Notes under the pieces: generated by a model
Seen by the model: only the letters and a program-made list of their open reading frames with translations
Told to the model about the DNA's origin: nothing
Database searches by the model: none
Shown: piece by piece, positions 33,866-47,189 of the stretch
How positions within the stretch are numbered: the stretch's first letter is position 1
Layout: the number at the start of each line of letters is the position of its first letter
Program-made: the position numbers and the translations under genes
Assembly (NCBI GenBank): GCA_015680685.1
Contig: MNCI01004661.1
Coordinates: forward strand, 870,757-934,756
Direction of reading: 5' to 3'
From: Gnetum montanum
Lineage: Eukaryota; Streptophyta; Gnetopsida; Gnetales; Gnetaceae
DNA length: 64,000 bases

Positions 33866-34798
33866 TGATGAGTGACGAGATACCCCTACACTCAACCATA
33901 TGAATATGAGTGTAGCATGCATGATCCGATTGAACTTCACAGACTAAGTGCCTACATGCTCCATGAAACACTTAGGGTTAATTATTCATTGTCTTCCCAG
34001 ACTTACTTGTAGTTGTCACGGTGTATGGTTAAGTAAGTCCAAGGTATATGATTTTTATAGCTTTTTATGTTTTATCTCCTATGCTATTGAGGTGAAGGGT
34101 TGAGAAACTAATTACTAACTCTAACTAATGAACTAGGTCTAAATTACCTAGCGTCAGCATCCGTTCCCACTTACCGTACATACCCTAAACCGATGCAACT
34201 ATGGCTACGAAATGCTAATTGTTGCTAGGATCACCACGCATAACGCACATGCTCGAAGTGGTCGTACAAAGGCACTTAACTAGGAGGAAAGGGTTGAGAG
34301 AATCTAATCTAGCCTAAGTGCGATGAGCATCCATTCCTTGATTATCCGTACACATCCTTAAATGCTCGCAATCAAGTCGTACTCATTTCACATTACTAGG
34401 AGATAAGGGTGAGAGAGAAAGCAATAAATAACATTAAATAAAATTCTATTCCATGCACTACAAGGTTTATCTAGGAAGTTTGTCTTTATTGTCGTACACA
34501 ACTTGTGTTCAGGTACAATGTTGCTCGAATAAAGAACCATTCACTTTAGGACTCCTACTACGGGCACATGGAAAATATTCTATCTTTGGAGTGATCAATC
34601 TGCTAGATTTTCCCTACTTCTAGCCTAGGATGAGGAAATAAGGGAGAGCTGCCTCTTATTTATAGATATGATGGCGCACTGTCATATCACACACATGATA
34701 TCGTAGGGGACAACATGATATTGCATGGGATGCGATATCATGGCGGCCACGATATCGTGTACGCGATATCGCAGCGCATGCGATATCACGTCTCATCA
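33866..34798 (-). repeat. 5' LTR of element B
   Basis: TGATGAGTGA...GTCTCATCA, 933 bases. The promoter TATAAATA is on the minus strand at 34657-34664, preceded in transcription order by about seven GATATC/GATATT palindromes (34680-34790). Followed by CATGG, the right copy of the target duplication. Confidence 0.93.
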
Positions 34799-36138
34799 CA
34801 TGGATATGTTGGCCTTAATCCTTTTCAAATCTTCTATAAGATCATAATTTTTCATCTCACTCTTGAGCTCAGATTAGCTTTGATTGAAACAATTATGGAT
34901 TTGTAATGATGTTTTAGGTTGAGATGTATTATTATGGTTTCGTTTGCTAGGAGGGACATATGTGTTCCCCTTTGGGCCAATAGAGTTATTCATGATGTCA
35001 CTCATCTTTCTAAATTGTGCATTTGCAAGGGTAGGTTCATTGATCATGACTTTCTCAAAGAATGCTACTAGTTCATTTTTAGTTTCACTAGGATTTCTAG
35101 AACCATTAGTGGGGCTTTTCCCTTTTGGTTGTTTTTTAATTCTTGTGTTATATCCCCATATAAGGCTTAGAATTAAGGGCAAGACTTCTCAGAATGTTGT
35201 CTAGTGTTATGTAACCTACAATATTCGATAAGTGTTGCTTCTCCTAGGTTTTTATTTGCCTTGTTATGTTGATTTCTTATCTTAACATTGTTGCATATTA
35301 GCTCAATCCCTTCATTAAAAAGCTTTTGTAGGGTGGTTAAGACTTAATTCATTGGGGATTGATTCCTAACTTTAGGTAAGTTGAAGGCTTGTGTTGTCTT
35401 AGGCTTAGAGATAGAGGGTAGGCCAAGGTTTTGAAGAAATAAAGAAGATGAAGCATTTGGACTTAGAATATTTGGTAGAGAGTTTAGGATTGAAGGATTA
35501 TTTTGAAAAGGATTCGCGACTATTAAGGTTTGAAAACCTAAGCCAAGAGTTCCATATTGGGATTATAAAGATTTTGTGAGAGTGATTTGTTCAAGTTTGA
35601 CTGCTTTGGATATGGCTTCTTGCAAGTTAATGATATTAGGATCAGATTTGATTAAATATGTTAAGAAAGGATCTATGGTCAAAAGGAAAAAGTTTAAGAT
35701 TCCTTTTGGTTGTGGTTGCATCTTACCAGAAAATAAAATAATTGTTGGAGAAACCTTAAACTATAATTTCTAATTATTTTCCCACTAAGCTTTCAAAGAC
35801 TAGTAAAGTTACTAGAAGCTATAGCAAGACTAGTAAACTTGTCAAATTGAGAGAGGAAATGTGATTTGAAGTCATTCTAGGTGGAGATGAACTATAAAGG
35901 ATCAAAAACCATTGAGTTGCTATGCCTCAAAAGGTGGTAACAAAAGACCTATAGGTCACATCATGTCAAACTATGCTATGGATACCTAGTAATGTCTCGA
36001 AATTCTAAAGATGTTAATAAGAACCATTAAAAATGGATCAAAATAAAGGAAAGTATGTTGAAAAGGTTTTGGAATTGGGTTGAAGTTTTGAAAGTTGAAG
36101 GGATTGTTGACCAAAGGTTGCACAATAGGGTTTGCCAT
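34799..36138 (-). pseudogene. Element E gag (different Ty3/gypsy lineage)
   Basis: Minus strand, candidate start ATG 36138 (MANPIVQPLVNN). A decayed capsid-like domain lies at about 35780-35960 (MTSNHISSLN in one frame, SHFLSQFDKF-like in another). A zinc-knuckle-like motif YCRLHNTRQHSEKSCP follows at 35177-35224, then an open 102-codon piece (34874-35182), then YDLIEDLKRIKANISM at the B insertion point, continuing at 14105 with YELL. The Cys-x2-His...Cys motif and the YDLIEDLKR segment before protease are typical of Tat/Ogre-like and related plant gag C-termini (recalled). E differs from A-D and is the oldest layer here. Confidence 0.65.
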
Positions 36139-36797
36139 GTTTGAAGAATGTGAGAACTTAGATCTAGGTCTTGTAAAAATATGACTTGGAAAATTATTAT
36201 CTAGGAAGTTTTATTTTGTTGTTTTCTTGGTTTGAGGCCTAAGAGTTTCACTAGGTCCAACCATAAACTAAGTTAACAACAAAGGCAATTTTTTTAAACT
36301 TTTTTTTTAACTTTTCTATTAAAGTATGAAGAAAAGAGAGCAAATTGAAACTAATGATAAGATAATAGAGGAAGAGGAATGAAAGCTGGTTGAGGGAAAC
36401 CATAATGGATGCCCTCCTTCTAGTGTTAGAGAGAGGCTGGTGATGTGAAAATTTGGACCATGAGACAAACCAACACACAACACCTTTAAAGTGCTTGATT
36501 TAGCAAAAATATTGCATAGAGCAACTTGCTTATAGGCATGGCTAGCCCAAGAATAGTCTCAAGTGAATAAGAATGTGACTGATAATTTAAATAAAATCAC
36601 TAAATTTGAAAATATTAAATTATTTTAAAATAGAAATATTGAAGATGAAATAATCTAGAAAGATCATAATATTAAAAAATAATATGAAGAAGAGAAAAGC
36701 AAGAAATTAGAAAATTCATTAATGGCGACAAGTAGCCATGGAAATAGTACATAGCATGGTGATAGTTTATAGTAGCTACAATAAGTAGTATTGATAG
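36139..36797 (-). other. Leader region of element E
   Basis: AT-rich sequence upstream of E gag on the minus strand, with no domain. A clear primer-binding site was not found. It ends at GATAG (36793-36797), a possible decayed target duplication of C with AACAG at 50996-51000 (two transitions). Confidence 0.4.
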
Positions 36798-37749
36798 TGA
36801 TGAGTGGTCGAGGTACCCCTATGCCCAACCATACGAGTCACAGAACATTCACACATGGCCTAGTCGAATTTTGTGGACTCTATATCCTCTAGTACACTAG
36901 TCTTCCAAGAAGTGAACTTTTCCCTAATAGTCATTCATTATCTTCTCAATTATACTTGTGATGCACATGGTATGGTTATGTGTAATTGAGGCATGTGATT
37001 TTTATTATTTTATGTTCCTAGTACTTAAAATAGAGAAATGAAGTAATTCAATAACTATTTGGATTTAACAAATTAAGTAATCTTTAACTAGTCCAAACAT
37101 AAGCATCTAATCCCATTTTCCATACATGTCTTGAACCCATGTATCCACTGTTGGGGTTACCAAGTGTTATACTACTAGGTGAACCAAGAAATAACACTGC
37201 TAGGATTACCAAGTGAATACATGTTTATGCTTAAAGCTATTGTACTTATGTGTTTAATTTATTTAGCTTAATTAATTAACTAATCACTTGAAATCTAATT
37301 TATCTTAATTAATTACATAATTAATGAAAATAATAGATTTATAAATGAATCATTAATCTATTCCAAGTGCCGCAAGGTTTGATCAAAAATCTCATCTTTA
37401 TTACCGCTTACACTGGTGTGTTCAGGTACAACAATGCTCAAATAAATATTCATACACTTTCTAACTCTTGTTGTGGGCACTCAAAGAAATATTATAACTT
37501 CCAAATGACAAAATTGCAACAGCTCTGCTACAACTATTACTAGACCTCTATAAACATGATTAATAAACATGTATTTATATACTTTATTTAAGAGCTACGT
37601 CGACAAAGCCCCATAGATGTAGCAAATGCTACATCAACATAGCCCCATCGATGGGGCAACACCACGTATATGGGATTGCATTGACAAGGCCTTGTCGATG
37701 AGTCCATGTCAATGAGGGCCTGTCAACACAACATAATGACAATTCATCA
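36798..37749 (-). repeat. 3' LTR of element C
   Basis: TGATGAGTGG...CAATTCATCA. TATAAATA on the minus strand at 37572-37579. Array of ACGTCGACAAAGCCCC/CATCGATGGGG-type motifs at 37605-37735. Polypurine tract on the minus strand at 37750-37762 (AGTTGTGGAAGTA). Confidence 0.9.
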
Positions 37750-37989
37750 TACTTCCACAACTAAATGAAAACTCATCCTCAAGTTCCTTTACAAAATTGA
37801 GAAGGTATGAGATTATTAACTAACTCTTGACATAACAAACTAACTTGATAAAACTGAGTGCCTGAGTGTATAAATCAACAACATTAAAAAAATTTTGATG
37901 TTCATGACATAAAATTGAACACCATGACATGACTACTCAAAACTTGATATCACATCATCTAATGGCATGATGGTGATTATGAAGATTAG

Positions 37990-40849
37990 ATACTCCCAGG
38001 TGGTGGAGCTTCCTAAGGTTCTAAAGGACCTTCGCTAGCTTCAGGCACGTGTGGTGGCTAAGGTAGTTGTGGCTATCTTACTGTAGCTATAGCCTCTGAT
38101 GAAAGGTGAAAGGCATCTAATAATTCCTTCATCTTTTCCTCCTTACTTTAGGGATTATTCACAATCCATGCAACATTACCAATCTGAGTTGGAATAGGGA
38201 TATCCCACAAACAAGGCATTACTAGGAATAAATCCTTAATGTTGACAAACTAGGTAGCGAATTGTTTACATTTACCATCAAACATCCTAACTACATTTTG
38301 TAGCTCCTAGTAGTCATTCATTCTTTTGGCTAGGTTCTCTACAATAGATCTATGATCAGTGTATTTTCCCTTGAGAACCTTGAGTTTTGTGTTTGCCACC
38401 ACAAGCTTTTGCTTGGTGTCCTTGTGATACTTGAACTCCACCTCGTACAATAAGTATGAGCTAGCCACTTGCTTCTCTAGTTCTAACTATGGTCATCCAT
38501 TAGTCAAAATTGCCAGATTTACATATTAAAGATTGACAAGGTCCATGTATTCTATCATCTCCTCAATCTGCAACTCCTTCACGTGAATTTTTTCCTTATT
38601 GTAGGCATATATCCTATCAATGATAGGTTGCAAAAATTCTCTTCCTTGCTGGAGCTATTAGAGGGTTTCATTTATTTTTGCCTTCACCAATTGGATGTGC
38701 TTTTCATTAACTTTTTTCTGTAGAACAATGTGATCTTTGAAATGATCCTTGACTCTTTCAAATTTAAGAGCCTCTAATTTCTAAAAGGCAACCCCTATTG
38801 TAGTCCTCTAGAGAAGGGCATAAACCTCCTCCATGGAGAGGTTTCTATTTTTAGCTACCAATTTCTTTAGCTCTCTATTCACTCTAGCTAGTTTCTTTTG
38901 TTGTTAATGGATAAAGTCAGTTAATTATTGTTTATTCTCATTAACATTTCACAAGTGATGGTTCTCTATGTCAATTGCACATTCTCCTGGTAGGTTAGAT
39001 CCAAGGCCTTCTAAATTTTGTGTTGTGTAGCCTATACCAAGGATTGGTAGAACATCATTGTCTCCATCACACTCTTAATCCCTTTTAGTCTAGTGTGAAG
39101 CTATTCTAGAGCTTCATCCTTTCTCAATGCCAAGTTGAGAAATACATGGTCAACAATTTGGGCTCTTAATTTGGCAACTTTAGTAGCCAAGCATTTGTTC
39201 ATCTCCTTGGCTATTTTGAGTTTCCATTCCAAGATTATGTTTTTGCCCCTTGCCTCTAGAAACTTCAACTAGGTTATAGTAATACTATTCAGAAGATTAA
39301 AGACATTTGAAAGTGGTTACCTGATTTCCACCAGTTAGTTTAGCAGTTCTTCATGTTGTGCTATGCTTAATTTGCTACTTATGGTTCCTATGGATGTCTA
39401 TACGTCCTTGAGTGTAGTGATGTATAGTATAGATGTTGTAGGTGCATTGAGTGTTTCAATATTTCTATTAGCAACCACATTTGCTGCTATCTTCTGCTCT
39501 TGGTGCTACATCACCAACACTATTACCCCTTTGCCTTTCTCCAAGCATACCATGAAGGTCATAGCATTCCCAAAGAGTTATGGGAGTGGCTACTATTCTG
39601 GGAGAGATACCATGACCTCTTTAGCACTAGGATTCAACCTCATGGACAACTATGTTTGTTGAGACAAGAAAATGAAATCACCTCTCCCCATCAAGCTAAT
39701 TATTTAGGCCACCTCGTTTAGGTGACTCATTGTTGGCCAATACACAAATGGGTCCCTGCCACTCATGCCTACTTCTTGTTCTTGTTCTCTCAAGATCCAT
39801 TATCGATATTTGTGCAAGCATTGAGCTATTGTAGCAACATATAACATAATTTTTTAAGTGTTAGATGGAGGCGGTGGTTTCTGATCCTTTTCTTGAATGA
39901 TTGTTACAGGCATCTTGTCTTTCATCATCTCTACCTAGTTACCAGTCAGAGCATGCCTGATAGCATCATTTGTATAACAGACTATCCCTCCTCTTCAACA
40001 AATTTTTTTGATGAGGCATGGGAATGGGAGCACCTTCTTTCCATGTCCATTTTCTTTATATTGCTTCTTCATCTCAAGATAAATCAGCTATGTAAGGTTG
40101 ACAAGGAATTTCCCACTCAAAGTAGCATATGCATGGGTAGAAAAGGCAATAATTTTAATCAATCTTATCATGGGGTTTAGGTGAAAGGCTATAATATTGT
40201 AGTTGATCCTTTTTACTAGTGTGAGCATGTCAAACTCTTTGTGATCAACACCATAGCACCATTGCATCCATTCCTTTTTGATGCTAAGTTTTGCCTACAT
40301 TGGAATCTCAGTGAGATTCATTGTTATTTCTAGCAACCTAAGCACTTTAGCAATGGCTTGCACCAAGTAGGACACTAAGATGTCCTTTATTTTTACTATT
40401 AAACTAGCCTTCATATTGTTCCAAAATAAAAATGTCTCTCCCATGTACCATTCCCTAGGAGAAGTGATAATTGGCCACATGGGAGAGGTCTTTAGTTGGT
40501 CTTGTACTTCTTTAGGTGCTTACTCTAGGAAGTGGTTGAAGTTTAACTCCTAGAGAACTGTGTTTTGGACCTTCCTTGATTTGATTTGATTCAAGCATAC
40601 TTCTATCAAGGTCACCTCAATGTTTTCTTGCTGAGTTGGTGCCTAATCTTGGTGAAAATGTTTTATTGCTATTGTTGGTTCTAGAATATAATAAATAGAT
40701 TTCACCTCAGCCTCTTCCCTAAGAGGACCCATGGTGTGGATTGCAAGTGGTTCTTCTTGGGTTTATTCTTGGCCCCTTCTCATTCTTGGCCATTTCTTTC
40801 TTTGTTAAGACAATCCTCCTTCCTATGTGTTCTTCCCTTTCAGTGCCAT
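37990..40849 (-). pseudogene. aORF of element C
   Basis: Minus strand, start ATG 40849. Same protein as in A, heavily decayed. The conserved N-terminal segment is open at 40295-40480 (MWPIITSPREWYMGETFLFW, then VKIKDILVSYLVQAIAKVLRLL). Coiled-coil-type sequence follows between about 39300 and 38200 on the minus strand. The end near 37990 is set by alignment with the Pro/Glu-rich terminus in A. Long plus-strand frames here (39363-40180) are antisense shadows. Role unknown. Confidence 0.65.
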
Positions 40850-41155
40850 TTGTAGTCAAAACACATCCATGGATTAGTAATTATAACATGTAACTTTGAA
40901 TATTTAAGTACCTTATCTCATCAATTAGTTACACTTGGCTAAGGTTGGAACATGGAAAATTAATTATTTTATTCTTATTTTATTAATTACTTTTCATTAT
41001 AAGTGTCACTGAAGCTCATTGGAAGGGTTTAACTTTTGTAACTTGATGTTCAAATGTTGATTTCTTAGTTAAACCTTTGTGGGAGCTAGAAAAAATGGCT
41101 AAAAATTTTTCTATCAAAAATGACACATTTGTGGCCCCCATGACTAAGAGCTTAC
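40850..41155 (-). other. Candidate leader intron of element C
   Basis: Minus strand: donor CGAAT/GTAAGC at 41156/41155, followed by CTTAGTCATGGGGG (the polypurine-tract-like copy). The acceptor position before ATG 40849 reads TACAA, one transition from TACAG. Decayed but in register with A and D. Confidence 0.4.
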
Positions 41156-41283
41156 ATTCGGTAGCTACAAGGTCAAAGAATGAAGTAATTTGGATAAATG
41201 GTTCAAATGTTATGGGCTCTAAAAATTTGAAAAACTCCCTTGGTGTTTGTTAGAAAATGTGAAAATTTCTAAGGGATTATGGA

Positions 41284-41385
41284 TATTTATACTATTTTCC
41301 ACTATGTCAACATGGCCACATATACAAGGCCTCATATATGCATTGGCTTCGTTGACGGCGCCCCATATACGAGGCTCGTAGATGA
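41284..41385 (-). promoter_or_regulatory. Internal U3-like promoter of element C
   Basis: Minus strand: array of CGAGCCTCGTATATGGGGC, GTTGACG, GTATATGTGGCC and GTTGACA motifs (41302-41385), then TATAAATA (41284-41291). The TATA box lies 128 bases before the donor. Same order and spacing as in A and D. Confidence 0.55.
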
Positions 41386-42990
41386 AATTTTCAAACTTGT
41401 ATATCTTGAAAAATACAAGAAATTTTTGAATGAATTTGGAATCCATGGAGTCCTAGAAAAGCCAAGAATATGATGAAATCATTGAAGAAGATCTTCAAAA
41501 GCTCAAAACTTGAAATTTTTTATGGAGAATGTGTATATAACAAAATATGTAAAGGAGCACATGGGTTGATGTGGAAGATGGGTGTACAACAGATTCTATT
41601 TGCAAGAATGTCTAAGGATAAGGTGCTTAATGAATCCAACCAAGAGATATGTGAGTGGGTCCTCCCCATAGTAGGCACATGCCTTGCTTGCCCTTGCATA
41701 ACCTCAACCTAAGGATTCCATGGGCCCCATAGGCAATAAATGGCTAATGAAAGTTAATGAGCAAAACCTGGAAGAGTCTATCCAAGAATTCAAGTACATC
41801 AAATAAAGACATTGAATCAAGAACATGGACACCAATAGTGAGGTGATTTACAAGTATCATAGATGGATGATGGAGAAGGTGGAATGGAATTTTGAATTGA
41901 GGTCATAAAAATTCCCTTTTGGATTTGTGTTTAAATGACCTAAGAAGATCCATACTCAGTCCAAACCAAAATCAACCACTTTCATTAACTTCACATCATC
42001 ACTATAAGATTGATCCACCCCCTCAAGACACAAGAGTGCTCCCATAAAACAATCACTATTTCATAAAGAGAAGAAAAGAGAAGTAGGAAGTGAGAGAGGG
42101 CCTTAGTTAGAGGGGACCTTTAGGCATGGATAACATGTCTTTCTAGTCCCATAACCAGTGCTTGTAGCCCATTTATTTGTCTAAGGGACGTGATTTGAAT
42201 TCCCATCTTATCTTTTTATTTTGCTAATTTTTTTTTATTTTTCATTTCATTATTATTATTATTATTATTGGATGGAAACCACACCATGTAAAGACTTTAT
42301 TTAACTTGTAATTTTTGGTCAACATGGAACGGTAAGAAGTTTATGAAAACACTCATGCACCCAAGCAAGTAGAAGAGTACAAAGAGTATTAAGTCCCCTT
42401 GAAGTCACATCCTATGCAAACCTTTGAATCCTTTCCAATTCTAGAAACTACCAAGGTTATAAATTTATTAAAATTTTACTAAATGAAAGGGACCTCAAAC
42501 TTCCAAAACAAAGAAAATCATAAATTTTGTGGATAGGTGGATGTCATGGACTCACTGCCTATTCCATGAAAAAGAAACCATGACTTAGCTATCAATAAAA
42601 AAATTTAGAACTAGAAACTAGACATTAGCAAACAAAATATTAAGCACAAACCACCATTGGTAACAGCTACGGTACCACTGTGTCCTATTGACACAAAGCA
42701 CTTTTATTAACCAAGATTAGAAAATCATACTAAAAATAAAGTAAAATATATAAGAAATTGTAAAATACTCAAGAAAGACTTAAATGTACTAACAATGGTG
42801 TAAAACAAAATGGTGTAAAATAAGAAAAATTTTAAAATCAAAAAGGTGTAAAATAAACAAACTGTAAAGACAAAAAAATGTGTAAAATGAAAAATAGAAA
42901 AACTAAGGAGCCATGTAGATGATTGGCAAGGATGGACATCTCCCTGACAACTAAGTTGGAATGAGGAGATCTAAAAAATTAAGCATGGTT
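41386..42990 (-). other. Post-integrase spacer of element C
   Basis: No gene. In sense order it holds the T-rich repeat (42720-42905), the A-tract module (42183-42295, here with an ATT microsatellite at about 42248-42269 in its core), a segment shared with B and D (GCACTGGTTATGGGACTA, about 42145), and the GGGGAGGACCCAC box (41655-41671). Confidence 0.6.
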
Positions 42991-44180
42991 GCCCATCCAT
43001 TGAGGTATTTGTTGCACTGGCTTACTTTAGCTTGTGGAAAGGCTTTATTTATTGGATGTTAACCAACTACTCTTTGTTTGGGCTTTCAGGTTTGTACATG
43101 ATCATGGCCCTAGAAGGAAATGTTTCATCAATTATATAAGGCCCCTCCCACAATGTTTGGAATTTGGTTTTTTGAGATACATATGTGGGATTCTAATAGA
43201 GAAACTTATCTCCCAGTTGAAATTTTACTTCTTATATTCTAAGATCATGATGTTGTTTGTTGAATGCCTTGTGCACTTCATTCAAAGAAAGGGCTACCAA
43301 TTGATTTTTTTCTAGCACATTTAGGTTAATCAGTCTTTGTTTTTGTGCTAGACTTATGTCAAGATCCATGTCACATGCCATTGAGAGTGTATGGAGCTTA
43401 GGTTGAATTGGCAGCATTGGATGTTTTGTGTACACCAACTTAGAGGGAGGGTAGCCAATAGGAAGTTTCCATGTTGAGAGGTATGCCTAAAGGGCATCGT
43501 TCAGTTTTGTGCTCTAGTCTCTCCTATATTTGCTAATAGTTCTTGTTGAAATCGTTGTAATCTCTCCATTAATAACCTCTACTTGACCATTGGCTTAGGG
43601 ATGACACGATGTTGTTAATTTATATTCAACCCTGAAGCATTACATGATTTTTCAAAAAGTGGCATATGTAAAATGGGTTCTATTGATCAAAATTAGTCCA
43701 CATGGAACCCCAAACCTATTCACAACATTTTGTTGTATAAATCAAGTAGTAATGGATGATGCACAGTTAGTGATGGCTACTACTTCTACACATTTGGTAT
43801 AGTAGTCAATAGTGATAATTATATATGCCTTCTTGTTGGACATGGGTGTGATGGAACCCATTAAATCTATGCCCCATATATCAAAGGGTTCCAATGGTTA
43901 AATTCACTGTTGAGAATGCTTCATTCATGCAGTCATCCCACCATCTCTTTGACAGCATTTATAAGATCAGAAAAATTGGTGGGCATCCCTAAAGATGTGG
44001 GCCTATAGTATCTTACCATCAATATTTTTATGATCATGCATCTCTCAAGATAGTGGCCTCCATGAGGACCTTCATGAGCATCTTGGAGAACACACAATTG
44101 ATTTGCATTAGGTACACACCAGTGAACCAGGCCATCAACATAGACCTTGTAAAGGTGTCTATTGATTTCCATGAAGTGCT
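42991..44180 (-). pseudogene. Element C integrase
   Basis: Minus strand. N-terminal zinc region open at 43933-44172 (MEINRHLYKVYVDGL, HEGPHGGHY). The core start DIWGIDLMGSI near 43875-43900 keeps the first catalytic Asp, unlike A. C-terminal part open at 43232-43438 (NQLVALSLNEVHKAFNKQHH). Several stops and shifts. Would catalyse cDNA insertion; inactive. Confidence 0.8.
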
Positions 44181-44379
44181 TAGCCTGATGAAGAAACTGT
44201 TGTTTCTTCTTGTGGCCCAGATCTTATGGCATCTTTTAAGTAAGAAGATAAGTGAAGATGCCATCATACCATTTTTGTTCTATGAGAATTTGTTCATTTA
44301 TTACAATAGCAAAGAGGAGTTCATCGGGAAATTAGTTAGAGAGTAAACTCTCCTCCTCTTTGTTATTCCATTGTAACTA

Positions 44380-45640
44380 AGACAAGTGATCAATGACCAC
44401 ATTCTCAACCTCCTTTTGATCTACCATTGTAAGATCAATTTTTTGCAAGATCACCAGCCACCATATAACATCAGGGCTCACCATTGGCTTGTTCATGAGG
44501 AAGTGAATGGCATTGTGATCAGTGTGCACAAACACTTTATGTCCAATCACATAGTACTTGAACTTTTCCAAAGCATACACCACTATCATCAATTCTTTTT
44601 CTGTATGGGTGTAATTTAGTTGCACATCCACAATGCTTCAACTTATGCAATGGATGTAGTATGGACATTTCTTATCATCCAACTACATAAGCATAGCTCC
44701 CAAAGTGTAGTTAGATGCATCCATCATGATATGGAATGGTCTAGAGTAGTCAAGTGTTTGTAGAATTAGAGTCTCTATGAGCTTCTAGTTGAGGCTCTGG
44801 AATGCATTTTCACATTCTTTGATCTAGATGAAAGAAGCATCCTTCTTTGTCAGCTTGACCAATAGTTTCATGATCTTAGAGAAATTCTCTATGAATCATC
44901 GATAGTAACTAGTGTGTCCAAGGAATGACTAAACATATTTGACAATTTTTGGTTAATGGGTGATTCCTTGGATGATCCTTATTTTTTTGAGATCTATCTC
45001 AATCCCTTTCTACAAACTTCGATGCTCCAACACAATGCCCTCTTAGATCATGAGATTGCTCTTTTTCCAATTGAGTCGTAGATTTGTTTCCACACATCCT
45101 TTTAGTACTTGCTCAAGGTGGTCCAAGGCTTGCTCGAATGTAGTGCCATAAGTGGAGAAGTCATCCATGAAGACTTCTTCTCTACTTCCTATTTGCTATT
45201 GAAAGATACTTAAGACCAGATGTTGAAAAGTGGCAGGAGCATTGCATAGACCAAAAGGCATCTTGTGATATGTAAAAGTTCCATAGGGACTTATGAATGT
45301 TATTTTGGCCTAATCTTCAAATGTAATTTGGATTTGGCTAGAACCACTATAAGCATCCAAAAAACTATAATAGTAATGCCCAAATATGGTTTCCAACACT
45401 TAATCAACAAATGGCAATGGAAAATAATCTTTGAATGTTGCATGTTTAATAGCTTAAAGTTAATACAAACCTGCCATTTTCCATCTCTCTTTGGCGCTAT
45501 CACGAGTGGGTGGACCCACTTGCTATCCACAATGGGGTATATGAACCTTGTCTTAAGAAGTTTTTTAATCTCCTCTTTAATAATTTTCTTCAATTTTGGG
45601 TTCAACCACCATTGTGGTTGCCTTCTTGGCTTCATGAATG
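44380..45640 (-). pseudogene. Element C reverse transcriptase and RNase H
   Basis: Minus strand. RT starts KPRRQPQWWLNPKLKK; SKWVHPLVIAPKRDGKW and INFKLLN are open at 45300-45635. After a frameshift come FLDAYSG, PFGLCNAP near 45250 and an intact active-site box VFMDDFSTYGT (about 45147-45180). RNase H is open at 44377-44631 (LNYTHTEKELMIVVYALEKF, HTDHNAIHFLMNKP) with its Glu and the Asp of HTDH present. Interrupted by stops, but the key residues are better kept than in A. Confidence 0.85.
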
Positions 45641-45859
45641 GATCAATGTAAATGAAATGCTAGCATAACTGTGAATCAATTCTAGTGAGTTTAGGATATA
45701 ACTAAGTAAAGGTTGTTGGCCATTTGTTGATCACTTTCAATAGTTTTACTTTTTGTTCAAGAGAAAATTTGGCATTGATTAGGACTATCTTGCCATTTTT
45801 CAAGAATGCAAATTCTAGACTAGTAGGTAGAGTTTTCAACTCTAGGGGCTCTTATTTAA

Positions 45860-46520
45860 AATTCTTAGGAATCTCCAACTCTCCCTAATTGGTATCATCA
45901 TTTTCATCATCAAAGAGTTGGTGATGAAATTTCTCTAGTTCATCCATTCCCATGACATAAGTGCATATTAAGCTCTCAATAGGTTCCATGCATATTATGT
46001 TGTTGTCAAAATCAGTGATCATCCACTAGAAAACCTCTTGTTTTGTGGCTACTACACATAGATACCTTTGAATATCTGCCTCTATGCACACTACTTGTAT
46101 GCAAAAATAGATGCTTGTTTCATGGACCAGAGTTTTTGCATATAATGGCACCCTGTATCATTGTACATGATGCATGGAACTCATCTCTTCTCAATATTTT
46201 GAAATGTATTTTCTTTATATATCTCTAGAGAAAAATCTTTAATTCCCATTCTTTCATCAACAATTCTTAACTATGCTCATCCCATAATGATTGGGAAGTC
46301 CCCCTTGTAGTTTTCAACCTTTATTACTAGGAGATCCGTAGGATAAGACCACCCATAAAAAATGGTTATAATGTCTTTAACCAATCCCAATGGAAAAATG
46401 ATGGACTAGTCTATCAATTCTAATCTAATATTGCTCTTCTTGAGAGGTAGCAAGTTCCAGGTAGTATACATCTCATGAGAAATCAAGTTCACATTGGAAC
46501 CTTAATCAAGAAGAGGCTTA
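45860..46520 (-). pseudogene. Element C protease and linker
   Basis: Minus strand. The active site reads LD-stop-GSNVNLIS (about 46490-46515), the serine codon TCA having become TAA. Then LPLKKSNIRLELID, GLVKDII and FPIIMG, and a linker with the acidic segment before RT (45860-45960). Same architecture as A and B; inactive. Confidence 0.75.
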
Positions 46521-47189
46521 CATGGTTTATTTCTAGTAATTTGTAGATAGATAAGAGGACTTCCAAGATTGGATAACTTCCTCGAAAGGTTGCCAACCTA
46601 GATCCAATCAAATATGGCATGGGTGAGCATAATAGTATGGATTTTATGCAGCATTTGGTTTGAAAGGGATCTGATGGAATGATTTGCAGAGGATGAAGTA
46701 GGGGCAGGGTGTTCAACCGCCTAAGTCTATGAGGGCTTAGTAGGGATGTTGGGTTTAAAGAATGATCTTTTATGAGCATGAGGTTTTGAACCCCTCAATT
46801 GATAAACCAATTGTAAATTGATGGCCCTTGTAGCATTACGTTATTATAGCTAGGCTAGAAGTTCACCCTGCATAGATGGAGTAGTGGTAGTTGGGTTGAG
46901 GATTGAGGAGCATGTGCAAAAATAGGAGGATAAGGATAAAAGGTGGCATCTCTCTTGTAATGTAGAGAATGAGTTTTGTAGTATTCAAGAGGGTGGGAGT
47001 GATGTTGGAAAGGAGAAATGTGACTAGAAGAGTTATGTGGAGCCAAAGGTTGTTAAACATAATATCCATACACATTTGATTACCTATAAGGGTACTACTA
47101 CCTTGGTGGTGGCATCCTCCATGACTATGGTTGTTGCCACTATTGATATTACTTGTACAGTTGCGATGGAGTTCAACTTGAATAATATT

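Larger units (their letters stand above)
14106..34798 (-). mobile_element. Element B: non-autonomous Athila-like LTR retrotransposon (host of A)
   Basis: Bounded by a perfect 5-base target duplication CATGG (14101-14105 and 34799-34803). LTRs of 923 and 933 bases, primer site at 33848-33864, polypurine tract at 15029-15046. It keeps gag and protease, but a deletion joins the linker after protease directly to the spacer after integrase (junction near 30446), so RT, RNase H and IN are absent. It also lacks the internal promoter and the extra ORF found in A, C and D. Element A is inserted at 17038-30394. B interrupts the gag-protease frame of E. B would have depended on enzymes from relatives such as C or A. 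Confidence 0.9.

Noticed and set aside
39363-40180. Long plus-strand open frames with Ser/Leu/His-rich translations
   Set aside because: They lie antisense to the decayed aORF of C, whose minus-strand translation aligns with A and D; shadows.
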